64,000 bases of DNA from assembly GCA_965232405.1 (NCBI GenBank), contig OZ246966.1:1860001-1924000 (forward strand). The letters are read 5' to 3'. The notes under the pieces were generated by a model. It was given only the letters and a program-made list of their open reading frames with translations, had not been told where the DNA came from and searched no databases. The DNA is from RCIO01 sp965232405 (GTDB lineage: Bacteria; Pseudomonadota; Alphaproteobacteria; Rhizobiales; Rhizobiaceae). Shown one piece after another: positions 45,162-53,917 of the stretch. Each line of letters begins with the position of its first letter. Within the stretch, counting starts at the first letter, position 1. Made by a program: the position numbers and the translations under genes.

Positions 45162-46291
45162 CCGTGACTTTGGACCATGCCGAAGGGCAGATCGTGCGTG
45201 TCGGCCTCGGCGAGCGCGCCTATGACATCGTCATCGGCAGGGGCCTGATCGGCCAGGCCGGCAGACGCATCGCCTCGGCCTTTCCTGGTGTTCGCGCCGC
45301 GATCGTGTCCGACAGCAATGTTGCTGCGCGCCATCTCTCGGCGCTCGAAACAAGCCTTTCCGAAGCCGGTATCGACCACACGGCGGTCGTCATGGAGCCC
45401 GGTGAAAAGACCAAGAATTTCGATGCGCTTCAGCACGTCGTGGATGCTGTTCTGGCGGCAAGGCTGGAGCGTGGCGACATCGTTGTGGCGCTGGGTGGCG
45501 GTGTGATCGGCGATCTTGCCGGTTTTGCGGCCGCGATCGTGCGGCGCGGCATGAAGCTGGTGCAGATGCCCACATCGCTGCTGGCGCAGGTGGATTCCTC
45601 GGTCGGCGGCAAGACGGGCATCAACAGCGCTCACGGCAAGAACTTGGTCGGCGCGTTTCACCAGCCGAGCCTGGTGCTTTCAGATACGGACGTGCTGGAT
45701 ACGCTCTCGGAGCGCGAGTTTAGGGCCGGTTATGCCGAAGTCGCCAAATACGGCCTGATCGACCGGCCGCAGTTCTTCTCCTGGCTGGAAGAGAACTGGC
45801 GCGAGGTTTTTTCGGGCGGCGCGGCGCGCAGCGAGGCGATTGCGGAATCCTGCCGCGCCAAGGCCGACGTGGTGGCGCGCGACGAGCTTGAAACCGGCGA
45901 CCGGGCCTTGCTCAATCTCGGCCACACGTTCGGCCACGCGCTTGAAGCGGCCACCGGCTATGACGGCTCAAGGCTCGTTCATGGCGAGGGCGTCGCGATC
46001 GGCATGGCGCTCGCACACCGCTTTTCCGCGCGCATGAACCTCGCCAGTCCCGACGATGCGGACCGCGTCGAAGCCCATCTGAGGGCCGTCGGTCTGCCGT
46101 GGCGGCTTGCCGATATCCCTGGCGAGCTACCTGGCGCGGACGGTCTGATGGACTATATCCGGCAGGACAAGAAGGTTTCGCGCGGCGCACTGACCTTTAT
46201 CCTCACGCGAGGGGTGGGTCAGGCATTCGTGGCGAAGGACGTTCCGCCCGCAGAAGTCAGGTCATTTCTCTCAGAGCAGTTCGAACGATGA
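45158..46291 (+). CDS. aroB: 3-dehydroquinate synthase
   Basis: Second step of the shikimate pathway, NAD- and metal-dependent, 377 residues. Signatures are VMEPGEKTKNFDALQHVV, VALGGGVIGDLAGFAAA, PTSLLAQVDSSVGGKTGIN and the metal-site part LNLGHTFGHALEAATGY. It overlaps aroK by 4 bp and the CNNM gene by 4 bp, so the three form one operon. Confidence 0.97.
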   Translation: MTVTLDHAEGQIVRVGLGERAYDIVIGRGLIGQAGRRIASAFPGVRAAIVSDSNVAARHLSALETSLSEAGIDHTAVVMEPGEKTKNFDALQHVVDAVLAARLERGDIVVALGGGVIGDLAGFAAAIVRRGMKLVQMPTSLLAQVDSSVGGKTGINSAHGKNLVGAFHQPSLVLSDTDVLDTLSEREFRAGYAEVAKYGLIDRPQFFSWLEENWREVFSGGAARSEAIAESCRAKADVVARDELETGDRALLNLGHTFGHALEAATGYDGSRLVHGEGVAIGMALAHRFSARMNLASPDDADRVEAHLRAVGLPWRLADIPGELPGADGLMDYIRQDKKVSRGALTFILTRGVGQAFVAKDVPPAEVRSFLSEQFER

Positions 46292-47556
46292 CACCGGAAA
46301 TCTGGATTACCTCCGGCGCCGTGCTGGCGCTGATCGTGATGTCATTTCTTTTTTCAGGCACGGAGACCGGCATGACCGGTGTTTCCCGCGCCCGGCTGCA
46401 TTCGCTGGCGCAGGGTGGCGACCGCCGTGCCTCGCTGGTGGAGCGGCTGATCGAACGGCGCGACCGCATGGTCGGTGCGCTTCTGATCGGCAACAACCTG
46501 GTCAACATCCTCGCCTCGGCGCTGGCGACCAGCGTGCTTCTGAAGCTGTTCGGCGATGCCGGCGTTGTTTACGCCACGATCGGCATGACTGTGCTGCTGG
46601 TGATCTTCGCGGAAATCCTGCCCAAGTCCTGGGCGCTGTCGCGGCCCGAACAGTTCGCACTTTTTGTGTCACCCTTCGCCCGGGTTGTGGCGTTCCTGTT
46701 CGGCACGCTGTCGACGGCGGTCAACTGGATCGTGCGGCACATGCTCGGCCTGTTCGGTGTAAACCTTCAACAGGGGCAGTCGATGCTGTCGGCGCATGAG
46801 GAACTGCGAGGGACCGTTGCGGTGCTCCATCGCGAGGGCGCATTCGTGAAGCAGGACCGCGACCGGCTGGGCGGCCTGCTCGACCTGCAGGATCTCGAAG
46901 TGTCGGATGTGATGGTTCACCGGACAGCGATGCGCTCGCTGAACGCCGACGACCCGCCGCAGGAAATTGTCACCGAAATATTGCAAAGCCCGCATACCCG
47001 CATGCCGCTGTGGCGCGGTTCGCTCGACAACATTGTCGGCATCATTCACGCCAAGGATCTGCTGCGGGCGCTGCACGATGTCGACAACGACCCGGCGCGC
47101 GTCGACATCATGAAGATTGCCGCCAAACCCTGGTTCGTGCCGGACACGACCAGCCTCAAGGATCAGCTCAATGCGTTCCTGCGCCGCAAGGCGCATTTCG
47201 CCGTTGTTGTGGACGAATATGGCGAGGTGGAAGGGCTGGTGACGCTGGAAGACATCATCGAGGAAATCGTCGGCGAGATCGCCGACGAGCACGATGTCGA
47301 CATGCAGGGCGTCAAGCAGGAGGCCGACGGCTCAGTGGTCGTCGAAGGCTCGGTGCCGATCCGCGATCTCAACCGGGCGCTCGACTGGACCCTGCCCGAC
47401 GAGGAAGCCACGACCATTGCGGGCCTGGTTATTCACGAGACGCAGACGATTCCGGAAGAGAAGCAGGCCTTCACCTTCCACGGCAAGCGGTTTGTGGTGC
47501 TGAAACGCGAGAAGAACCGCATCACACGGCTCAGGATCAAGGCCCTGCAGGGCTGA
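46288..47556 (+). CDS. CNNM/CorC (HlyC) family transporter-associated protein
   Basis: Protein of 422 residues. An N-terminal DUF21 membrane domain (about 1-190; MSFLFSGTETGMTGVSRARL) is followed by a CBS pair (DVMVHRTAMRSLNADDPPQE, RRKAHFAVVVDEYGEVEGLV). A C-terminal CorC_HlyC domain comes last. The family is linked to magnesium or cobalt efflux. The ATG at 46288 overlaps the aroB stop, fixing the start. A gene of this family directly after aroB is a common alphaproteobacterial arrangement. Confidence 0.93.
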   Translation: MTPEIWITSGAVLALIVMSFLFSGTETGMTGVSRARLHSLAQGGDRRASLVERLIERRDRMVGALLIGNNLVNILASALATSVLLKLFGDAGVVYATIGMTVLLVIFAEILPKSWALSRPEQFALFVSPFARVVAFLFGTLSTAVNWIVRHMLGLFGVNLQQGQSMLSAHEELRGTVAVLHREGAFVKQDRDRLGGLLDLQDLEVSDVMVHRTAMRSLNADDPPQEIVTEILQSPHTRMPLWRGSLDNIVGIIHAKDLLRALHDVDNDPARVDIMKIAAKPWFVPDTTSLKDQLNAFLRRKAHFAVVVDEYGEVEGLVTLEDIIEEIVGEIADEHDVDMQGVKQEADGSVVVEGSVPIRDLNRALDWTLPDEEATTIAGLVIHETQTIPEEKQAFTFHGKRFVVLKREKNRITRLRIKALQG

Positions 47557-47579
47557 TTGCGCCGCCCTTGGACGGTTGC

Positions 47580-48773
47580 TCAGGCGCTTTTCACCTGGCG
47601 CAGGCACGCGTCGAACCTCGGCTCTGAAATCTCCACGCGATCGCGCCCGTTGCGCTTGGCTGCGTAGAGCGCGGCGTCGGCGCGCTCTTGCAGTTCAAGT
47701 GCGTTTTCCACCTCTGCAAGTTCGGCGACGCCGAAGCTGGCGGTGAAATTCTGCATGCCCGGCATTCCCGGGACGCCGAGCACCGCGAATGTCGAACGAA
47801 TATTTTCTGCAAACAGGCGTCCGGCCGACAGGTTGGAGCCGGGCAGGACGATGGCAAATTCCTCGCCGCCGATCCGCGCGGCGAATTGATGATCGGCGAG
47901 GTTCTTCCTCAGCAGACCCGAGAAGGCGGCAATGACCCGGTCGCCAGCGGCGTGACCCCAGCTGTCATTGACGGTCTTGAAGCGGTCGAGGTCGCAGATG
48001 ACCAGCGACAAGGGCATGGCGCTCGCCTTTTCCCGATCCATGAGCTGTTCCAGCCGCTCCTCGAAACCACGCCGGTTGAGCAGGCCGGACAGCTTGTCCG
48101 TCAAGGATTGTTCGGTGATGTCGGCCAGGATGTCGCGCACGAGGATGACCAGGAGCGCCAAGGCGACAGCAACGCCCAGAACGGTTCCGCTCGTTTGCGA
48201 ATACATCGCATAGTCAGTCGCGAGATAAGTGTCGGGCCCGCTGCCTGCGCCGCCTGCAGCAACCGCGACGAAGGGTTTGACCAGATAGTGGATCGAGCTG
48301 AGCGTCAGCAGGAATGCAAGTAGGCTGCCGCCGGCGAGTTTGCGGGCAAAACGCCATGCAACGACCGCGCTCACGGTCTGCATGGCGAAGTAAGGCACCT
48401 GATAAAGCACCAGCCGGACGAGCGATTCACGCGCCATCCCGTCAATCGAAAGCCGGATCAGCAGTGAGGCGGCCAGGATGGTAGCGATTACCGTCCAGGG
48501 CGGGCGGCGGTCGCACAGATGGGCGATGCCGGCTGTAAACGCCGCAATCGCGCCCATGAACGACATATAGGCGGCGACCGGCAACAGGGTGGACGGGCCA
48601 GCAGCGGCGACGACAAACTCAAGCAGGAAATTGAGCATGCCGAAACCAAAACCGGCAACCAGCCAGCGGGCAGAAACGCGCGCCCGGTCATAAACCGCAA
48701 CGGCAAGAAAGGCCGCGCAGAACAGGCCCGCCACCGAAAGGTTGATCGCTAGGATAAAACCGGCGCCACTCAT
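47580..48773 (-). CDS. Membrane-bound diguanylate cyclase (GGDEF)
   Basis: Makes cyclic di-GMP. It has 397 residues: six to seven N-terminal hydrophobic helices (about 5-205) and a C-terminal GGDEF domain. The active site reads RIGGEEFAIVLPG (GGEEF at about 302-306), an active variant, with DLDRFKTVNDSWGHAAGD before it. The inhibitory RxxD site expected about five residues upstream of GGEEF is absent (LADHQFAARI), so product inhibition may be lacking. No EAL domain is present. The membrane part could be a sensor. Confidence 0.93.
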   Translation of the reverse strand: MSGAGFILAINLSVAGLFCAAFLAVAVYDRARVSARWLVAGFGFGMLNFLLEFVVAAAGPSTLLPVAAYMSFMGAIAAFTAGIAHLCDRRPPWTVIATILAASLLIRLSIDGMARESLVRLVLYQVPYFAMQTVSAVVAWRFARKLAGGSLLAFLLTLSSIHYLVKPFVAVAAGGAGSGPDTYLATDYAMYSQTSGTVLGVAVALALLVILVRDILADITEQSLTDKLSGLLNRRGFEERLEQLMDREKASAMPLSLVICDLDRFKTVNDSWGHAAGDRVIAAFSGLLRKNLADHQFAARIGGEEFAIVLPGSNLSAGRLFAENIRSTFAVLGVPGMPGMQNFTASFGVAELAEVENALELQERADAALYAAKRNGRDRVEISEPRFDACLRQVKSA

Positions 48774-48842
48774 GATGACGCCAGCCTGTCACAGGGCGTT
48801 CAACAAGTGGTTAAGCGGACGTTTAACGTGAGGGAAGTTTTT

Positions 48843-48892
48843 GCTTCATGTGCAGACCAGCCCTTTGTTTTCATGTGAAAAACGCATGAAGC
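48843..48892. repeat. Inverted and direct short repeats upstream of the AEC transporter gene
   Basis: GCTTCATG (48843-48850) and CATGAAGC (48885-48892) are perfect complements. TTCATGTG occurs twice in direct orientation between 48845 and 48876, and the second copy pairs with CATGAA. The cluster lies 70 bp before the AEC gene in a gap of 189 bp shared with the divergent GGDEF gene. Confidence 0.4.
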
Positions 48893-48962
48893 ACAATCTT
48901 TCAGCGGACAGTGGAGTCGCTGTAGCAGTTCCATCCTCGCCAGCGTCGGTCTAAACGGACCC

Positions 48963-49910
48963 ATGCTGACAATCCTGCTCACCGTTGCCCCGGTCTTTTT
49001 GCTGATTGCCGTGGGTTATGGCGGCGTGCGTTCGGGCTATTTGCCTGGCGCAATCGCCGACGCGCTCAACGCCTATGCAGTCCGGATCGCGGTGCCCGTG
49101 CTGTTGTTCCGGGCGCTTGAGAGGCTCGATCTCGCAGCAGCGTTTTCGCCGCCCTTGCTTGTCAGTTTCTATGCCGGCGCGTTCCTCTGTTTCGTGATCG
49201 GCATCCTTCTTGCGCGCCACCTGTTCAAGCGGCGGCCGGGTGAGGCGGTGGCCGTTGGGTTTGCCGCAACCTTCTCCAATTCCGTGATGCTCGGGCTGGT
49301 GATCGTGGAGCGCACGCAGGGGTCGGCGCCACTGACGGCGGCGTTCGGCATCATTGCGCTTCACGCACCGCTGATCTACGCGGTCGGAATTCTGACGATG
49401 GAACTGATGCGCCGCGACGGGCGGCCGCTTGGCGAAACCGTGCGTGTCGCAGGCCGGTCGATCATGGTCAATCCGCTGATGATCGGCATTCTCGCAGGCG
49501 CATTCGTGAACCTGACGGGGCACTGGCTGCCGGAACCGGCCATGGCTGCCGTCGACATGATCGCGCAGACGGCCATTCCAGTCGCGCTGGTCGGCATTGG
49601 CGCGGTGATGACGCGCTACAGGCTGAGCACCAATCTGTCGGAAGTGGGCGTTGTCGCTGCCCTGTCGCTGCTTGTGCACCCGGCAATCACCTTCGTTTTG
49701 GTGCACTATCTGTTTGTGCTGCCGCCGGAGATGCAGCGCGCCGCGGTCACGCTGGCCGCCATGCCGCCCGGAATGAACATTTACCTGTTTGCGGTGATGT
49801 ATGACCGCGCCGTCAATCTGGCGGCCTCAGCGTTTCTGCTGGCAACCGTGCTGTCGGTGTTCACCGCAACGGTGTGGATCTACATCCTCAACCACATCGC
49901 GTTGGGGTGA
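48963..49910 (+). CDS. AEC family (auxin efflux carrier-type) transporter
   Basis: Membrane carrier of 315 residues with about ten helices. It opens MLTILLTVAPVFLLIAVGYG and has family features RIAVPVLLFRAL in the first half and PGMNIYLFAVMYDRAVN with a broken helix in the second. Bacterial members export organic acids such as malate or malonate; the substrate here is unknown. It is a single gene, convergent to the HTH regulator gene. Confidence 0.9.
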   Translation: MLTILLTVAPVFLLIAVGYGGVRSGYLPGAIADALNAYAVRIAVPVLLFRALERLDLAAAFSPPLLVSFYAGAFLCFVIGILLARHLFKRRPGEAVAVGFAATFSNSVMLGLVIVERTQGSAPLTAAFGIIALHAPLIYAVGILTMELMRRDGRPLGETVRVAGRSIMVNPLMIGILAGAFVNLTGHWLPEPAMAAVDMIAQTAIPVALVGIGAVMTRYRLSTNLSEVGVVAALSLLVHPAITFVLVHYLFVLPPEMQRAAVTLAAMPPGMNIYLFAVMYDRAVNLAASAFLLATVLSVFTATVWIYILNHIALG

Positions 49911-49937
49911 CCGTCGCCGCCATAGGCGGTGCGCAAG

Positions 49938-50147
49938 TCATTCATCAGGCAGGTATTCCAGAATATCGCCCGGCTGGCAGTCGAGGGCGGTACATATTTT
50001 CTCCAGCGTCTCGAAACGGACGCCGCGCACCTTGCCGGACTTCAGAAGCGAGACGTTCTGCTCGGTGATGCCAATCTGCTCGGCAAGTTCCTTGGACCGC
50101 ATCTTGCGACGCGCCAGCATGACATCGAGATTGACCACGATCGCCAT
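49938..50147 (-). CDS. Helix-turn-helix (Cro/CI-type) transcriptional regulator
   Basis: Small XRE-family protein of 69 residues that is all DNA-binding domain: LARRKMRSKELAEQIGITEQ, NVSLLKSGKVRGVRFETLEK, ICTALDCQPGDILEYLPDE. It starts 2 bp after the DUF2975 stop, forming a two-gene operon. YozG-like regulators paired with DUF2975 proteins are widespread. A perfect palindrome upstream of the pair is a likely binding site. Confidence 0.92.
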   Translation of the reverse strand: MAIVVNLDVMLARRKMRSKELAEQIGITEQNVSLLKSGKVRGVRFETLEKICTALDCQPGDILEYLPDE

Positions 50148-50149
50148 AA

Positions 50150-50698
50150 TCAGACGATCGCCCGCTGATCGTCGCGGATCTCGGCGGCCAAAGCCAGGAT
50201 GCGGCTGGTCATGAACATCATTGCGGCAATGAGCAGCGCCAGCAGGTCTGTCGATCCCAGCGAAAAGGCCAGCGCTCGTTCACCCGGTGGGTTGGATATC
50301 GTCAACGCCACCGTTGCAATCGGCGTCGCGATAAATGACAGGGCGGCGCTTGCCAGGAAGCCGAAGCTGCCACGATACATCCAGCCTGCCGCCTCACGGC
50401 TGAGAGGTTCATTGCCCGAAAGCTCTCCCAGCATGCGCCAGATGCACCAGACCGCATAAAGCAGCACGCCGAGCTGTATCGCGAAAAGGGCAACCAGGAT
50501 CGCGATGGCCGATGGTGTGAACACATAGGCTTCGCTGCCGCCGACAGCGCTACGCGCCAGCTCGCTGAAGGTTTGTGGCGCCAATAGTGGTGAAGCCAGG
50601 AAGGCGATTGCGCCTGCCGTAAGGGCCAGTCCGCCTGCGCCCACTGCAATCCGCATCCGGCGGCTCAACTGACGCATCCTGTCGAAATCCGTTGACAT
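50150..50698 (-). CDS. DUF2975 domain-containing membrane protein
   Basis: Protein of 182 residues with four predicted helices (about 20-40, 65-90, 110-135, 150-172), the layout of DUF2975. I chose the ATG at 50698 (MSTDFDRMRQLSRRMRI); the frame before it runs into the operator. Its role is unknown. The partner HTH protein downstream suggests that the membrane protein senses a signal or holds the regulator, which is inference only. Confidence 0.85.
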   Translation of the reverse strand: MSTDFDRMRQLSRRMRIAVGAGGLALTAGAIAFLASPLLAPQTFSELARSAVGGSEAYVFTPSAIAILVALFAIQLGVLLYAVWCIWRMLGELSGNEPLSREAAGWMYRGSFGFLASAALSFIATPIATVALTISNPPGERALAFSLGSTDLLALLIAAMMFMTSRILALAAEIRDDQRAIV

Positions 50699-50720
50699 TG
50701 TATTCTCCGTATCACTTATA
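50692..50720 (+). promoter_or_regulatory. Candidate promoter of the lipoprotein gene
   Basis: TTGACA (50692-50697) and CTTATA (50715-50720) are 17 bases apart. The start point would fall inside the palindrome at 50723-50743. The -35 overlaps the start codon of the DUF2975 gene on the other strand. Confidence 0.4.
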
Positions 50721-50722
50721 GA

Positions 50723-50743
50723 TTTTATCGTATTACGATAAAA
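50723..50743. promoter_or_regulatory. Perfect 21-bp palindrome, likely operator of the HTH regulator
   Basis: Arms TTTTATCGTA (50723-50732) and TACGATAAAA (50734-50743) are perfect complements around a single T. The AT-rich element lies between the divergent DUF2975 and lipoprotein genes and covers the predicted -10 on one strand and the start point on the other. Length and symmetry suit an XRE dimer. Confidence 0.7.
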
Positions 50744-50755
50744 AATCACTGTCCA
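50727..50755 (-). promoter_or_regulatory. Candidate promoter of the DUF2975-HTH operon
   Basis: On the minus strand TGGACA (50755-50750) and TACGAT (50732-50727) are 17 bases apart. The -10 lies within the palindrome at 50723-50743, so a bound repressor would occlude it. Confidence 0.4.
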
Positions 50756-50777
50756 GTATTATTTCACGGAGCAGCCA

Positions 50778-51371
50778 ATGAATCGAGCCACGCTTTCTTG
50801 CCTTGCTGCAGCCATAGGCCTCTCGCTGGGCGGCTGCGCCAGCCTTGCGCCGTCTGCCGTTGCCAATCTGTCCAGCTTCGATCCGCTTTCAGCCGATCCG
50901 TCCTCGATTGCTGTCGCGGTCAGAACGACCGATCGGCTGCAATTGAGAACCGGCGATGTTGGCCTGCGCCTTGCGTTTGATTCGACGGACACGACCTTGG
51001 CATTCGACGAGAAATTTGAACTGGAGATCGTGGCCGGCGACACAAACAGTTTGCCCGGCCGGACGCTATCGGAGGGCGAACACGTCCAGCTGGCAATGGT
51101 CGCAGCTGACGACCGAAGCCGCCTTGCCGAGACACAAGCAAAGGCTTGCGCAGCCCGCGGCAAGGGCAATGGGTCGCTTGAGCTGGCTGTAAGCGGCGGT
51201 TGCCGTACAGGCGTCATCGAACCCGCGAAGCTCACGTTCCAGGCCTATATGCGTACGGAGAACGGCGGAGACTTCTTCCCGCTCACCCGCGATACGTCGC
51301 TCGCAGGCGTGCTCGGGCTTGAGGCTGTGGCGGCGCTGCCGTTATGCGACAGCGCCGCCAGAAAGCGATAG
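50778..51371 (+). CDS. Hypothetical lipoprotein
   Basis: Protein of 197 residues with a lipoprotein signal (MNRATLSCLAAAIGLSLGGC, lipobox LGGC, Cys20). The mature part is mainly beta-like with LRTGDVGLRLAFDSTDTT and FDEKFELEIVAGDT, and two further cysteines. I do not recognise the family. ACGGAG precedes the ATG. It is divergent from the DUF2975-HTH pair and shares the 21-bp palindrome, so it may belong to the same regulon. It ends 2 bp from the convergent leuC stop. Confidence 0.7.
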   Translation: MNRATLSCLAAAIGLSLGGCASLAPSAVANLSSFDPLSADPSSIAVAVRTTDRLQLRTGDVGLRLAFDSTDTTLAFDEKFELEIVAGDTNSLPGRTLSEGEHVQLAMVAADDRSRLAETQAKACAARGKGNGSLELAVSGGCRTGVIEPAKLTFQAYMRTENGGDFFPLTRDTSLAGVLGLEAVAALPLCDSAARKR

Positions 51372-51372
51372 G

Positions 51373-52782
51373 TCAGCGCCAGTCGCGAATGTCGACGAAG
51401 TGACCGGCGATAGCCGCCGCACCCGCCATGGCGGGCGAGACAAGATGGGTGCGGCCCTTGAAACCCTGCCTTCCCTCGAAATTGCGGTTCGAGGTGGAGG
51501 CACAGCGCTCTTCTGGGCGAAGCCGGTCGTCGTTCATGGCAAGACACATGGAGCAGCCCGGTTCGCGCCAGTCGAAACCGGCAGCTACGAAAATCTTGTC
51601 GAGACCCTCAGCCTCGGCCTGAGCCTTCACGAGGCCGGAGCCCGGCACGATCATGGCGTTGACGCGCGGGTGCACGGTCTTGCCCGCGACAACCTTGGCG
51701 ACAGCGCGAAGGTCTTCGATGCGGCCATTGGTGCAGGAGCCGATGAAGACGCGGTCTAGCTCGATGTCGGTGATCTTGGTGCCCGGCTTGAGGCCCATAT
51801 AGTCGAGTGCACGCTTCTTGGAATTGCGCTTGTTCTCATCCGCAATGTCGGCAGGGTCCGGCACTTCGCCGGTCACGGACACGACATCCTCCGGCGAGGA
51901 GCCCCAGGTGACGATCGGCGGCAGGTTCGCGGCGTCGAGTTCGACCACCTTGTCGAAATGTGCGCCCTCGTCGGTTTTCAGCGTCTTCCAGTATTCGACA
52001 GCCATGTCCCAGGCTTCGCCCTTCGGCGCGCGGGGCTTGTCCTTCACATAGGCGAAGGTGGTCTCGTCGGGCGCGATCAGGCCGGCGCGCGCGCCACCCT
52101 CGATCGACATGTTGCAGACCGTCATGCGGCCTTCCATCGACAATGAGCGGATCGCCTCGCCGGCATATTCCATCACATAGCCGGTGCCGCCCGCGGTTCC
52201 GATCTCGCCGATGATGGCGAGGATGATGTCCTTTGCCGTCACGCCTTCTGGCAATTGTCCGTTGACGCGGACCAGCATGTTCTTGGCCTTGCGCTGGATC
52301 AGCGTCTGGGTTGCCAGCACATGCTCGACCTCGGACGTGCCGATGCCATGCGCAAGAGCGCCGAACGCGCCATGCGTGGAGGTGTGGCTGTCGCCGCACA
52401 CGATCGTCATGCCCGGCAGGGTGAAACCCTGCTCCGGCCCGATGATGTGGACGATCCCTTGGCGGCGGTCCTTCTCGGAATAATATTCGACGCCGAAGTC
52501 GGCGGCGTTTTTCGCCAGCGCCTCGACCTGTATGCGGCTTTCCTCGTTCTTGATGCCCTGCGCGCGGTCAGGCGAAGTCGGCACGTTGTGGTCGACGACG
52601 GCGAGCGTCTTTTCGGGCGCATGGACCTGCCGCTGAGCCATGCGCAGCCCTTCGAAGGCCTGCGGGCTGGTCACCTCGTGAACGAGGTGGCGGTCGATAT
52701 AGAGCAGGCAGGTGCCGTCGTCCTGACGGTCGACGACATGCTCGTCGAAAATCTTGTCATAGAGTGTGCGTGGTGCAGTCAT
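51373..52782 (-). CDS. leuC: 3-isopropylmalate dehydratase large subunit
   Basis: 4Fe-4S isomerase converting 2-isopropylmalate to 3-isopropylmalate in leucine synthesis. It has 469 residues. Iron-sulfur cysteines are in FIGSCTNGRIEDL and EPGCSMCLAMN. CGDSHTSTHGAFGALAHGIG and the C-terminal NRNFEGRQGFKGRTHLVSPA are standard. leuD and leuB are not adjacent, as usual in rhizobia. Confidence 0.97.
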   Translation of the reverse strand: MTAPRTLYDKIFDEHVVDRQDDGTCLLYIDRHLVHEVTSPQAFEGLRMAQRQVHAPEKTLAVVDHNVPTSPDRAQGIKNEESRIQVEALAKNAADFGVEYYSEKDRRQGIVHIIGPEQGFTLPGMTIVCGDSHTSTHGAFGALAHGIGTSEVEHVLATQTLIQRKAKNMLVRVNGQLPEGVTAKDIILAIIGEIGTAGGTGYVMEYAGEAIRSLSMEGRMTVCNMSIEGGARAGLIAPDETTFAYVKDKPRAPKGEAWDMAVEYWKTLKTDEGAHFDKVVELDAANLPPIVTWGSSPEDVVSVTGEVPDPADIADENKRNSKKRALDYMGLKPGTKITDIELDRVFIGSCTNGRIEDLRAVAKVVAGKTVHPRVNAMIVPGSGLVKAQAEAEGLDKIFVAAGFDWREPGCSMCLAMNDDRLRPEERCASTSNRNFEGRQGFKGRTHLVSPAMAGAAAIAGHFVDIRDWR

Positions 52783-53004
52783 TTTTCTGGCTTTCCGAAT
52801 TCGGTTTGCTGAGTGGCGGCCGGCGCGATGCTGGATCGGGCCGGTGGGCAGTCAGCCGAGGTGGCCGGTGGCCGCACCGGAATAGCGGGCGAAGAAGCGC
52901 GACGGCAGGCGCTTCCTGTCCTGCAGCGCAAAGCTTCTGAAAGCCGGATGTCCGAAAAGTCGTTCCATGGCGGGCGATATAGCGATCTTTTGCGGCAGCG
53001 GCAA

Positions 53005-53820
53005 TCAGCGTGCGTCAGACTGCGCCTTGCGCATGCGCTGTTCCAGGGCACGCAGCATCATCGACAGCCCGACCGTCAGGATCAGATAGATATAGGCGAC
53101 GATGGAATAGGTTTCGAAAAAGCGAAACGAGCCGGAGGCATAGATCTTGCCCATCTGTGTGATGTCGGCGACGCCGAGCACGGAAACCAGCGAACTGTCT
53201 TTCACCATGGCGACGAAATCATTGCCCAGCGGCGGCAGGATGGTGCGGATCGCCTGCGGAAAGATGATCAGCCTGAAGCGCTGGAAGCCTGACAATCCCA
53301 GCGCCTTGGCGGCCTCGATCTGTCCGGCCTCGACCGACAGGATGCCGGCGCGGAACACCTCGGCGATGAAGGCCGAGTAGCCGATTGTGAGTGCGATAAT
53401 GGCTCGCCACAGAAGCGATATGTCGCGCACCAGCAATTCTTCGACCATGCCTGCCTCGCGCAGCGGGGTGGCGATCCAGTTCCATGCCGCGACGAAGGCC
53501 GGCACCCCGGCAAATGCGATCCAGAACAGAAGCACCAGAACCGGCACGCCGCGGATGATCTCGACATAAAAACGGGCGATCTGGCGCGAGACGAGCGAGC
53601 TGGAGAGCGCCATCAGCGCGATGCCGAGACCGAGGGCGGAAGCCAGCGCGAAGCCGAGCAGCGTCACCCAGACGGTGATCCAGATGCCGCGCGATACAGC
53701 GGCGAATATCTGCGCATAGAGATCGCTGGCGGCGATGGAAAGGCCGGCCGCGACGGCAATTGCCACCGCGGCCACCAGCCAATACGGGAAGTCCTTTGTC
53801 TGGGCAGGCGGCGGGGTCAC
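53005..53820 (-). CDS. Amino acid ABC transporter permease (HisM/GlnP type)
   Basis: Inner-membrane permease of 271 residues with about five to six helices. The EAA loop interacting with the ATPase is AGQIEAAKALGLSGFQRFRL, followed by ILPPLGNDFVAMVKDSSL, typical of polar amino acid permeases. It lies 97 bp after the binding-protein gene in the same direction. No ATP-binding subunit gene is beside it, since leuC comes next after a 222-bp gap that shows no convincing gene. Confidence 0.92.
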   Translation of the reverse strand: MTPPPAQTKDFPYWLVAAVAIAVAAGLSIAASDLYAQIFAAVSRGIWITVWVTLLGFALASALGLGIALMALSSSLVSRQIARFYVEIIRGVPVLVLLFWIAFAGVPAFVAAWNWIATPLREAGMVEELLVRDISLLWRAIIALTIGYSAFIAEVFRAGILSVEAGQIEAAKALGLSGFQRFRLIIFPQAIRTILPPLGNDFVAMVKDSSLVSVLGVADITQMGKIYASGSFRFFETYSIVAYIYLILTVGLSMMLRALEQRMRKAQSDAR

Positions 53821-53917
53821 GCGTCAGCCACCGCTTCGCACGGCGCATGTGCGCCGCGCGGTCGTATTTGCAATCGACATGCGACCATCGATTGACCGGA
53901 TTTGGTCCGGCCGTTCC

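Noticed and set aside
52783..53004. Small frame of 38 codons (52852-52968, minus) between leuC and the ABC permease
   Set aside because: Weak start context, no recognised motif, and frames of this size are expected by chance in GC-rich DNA.
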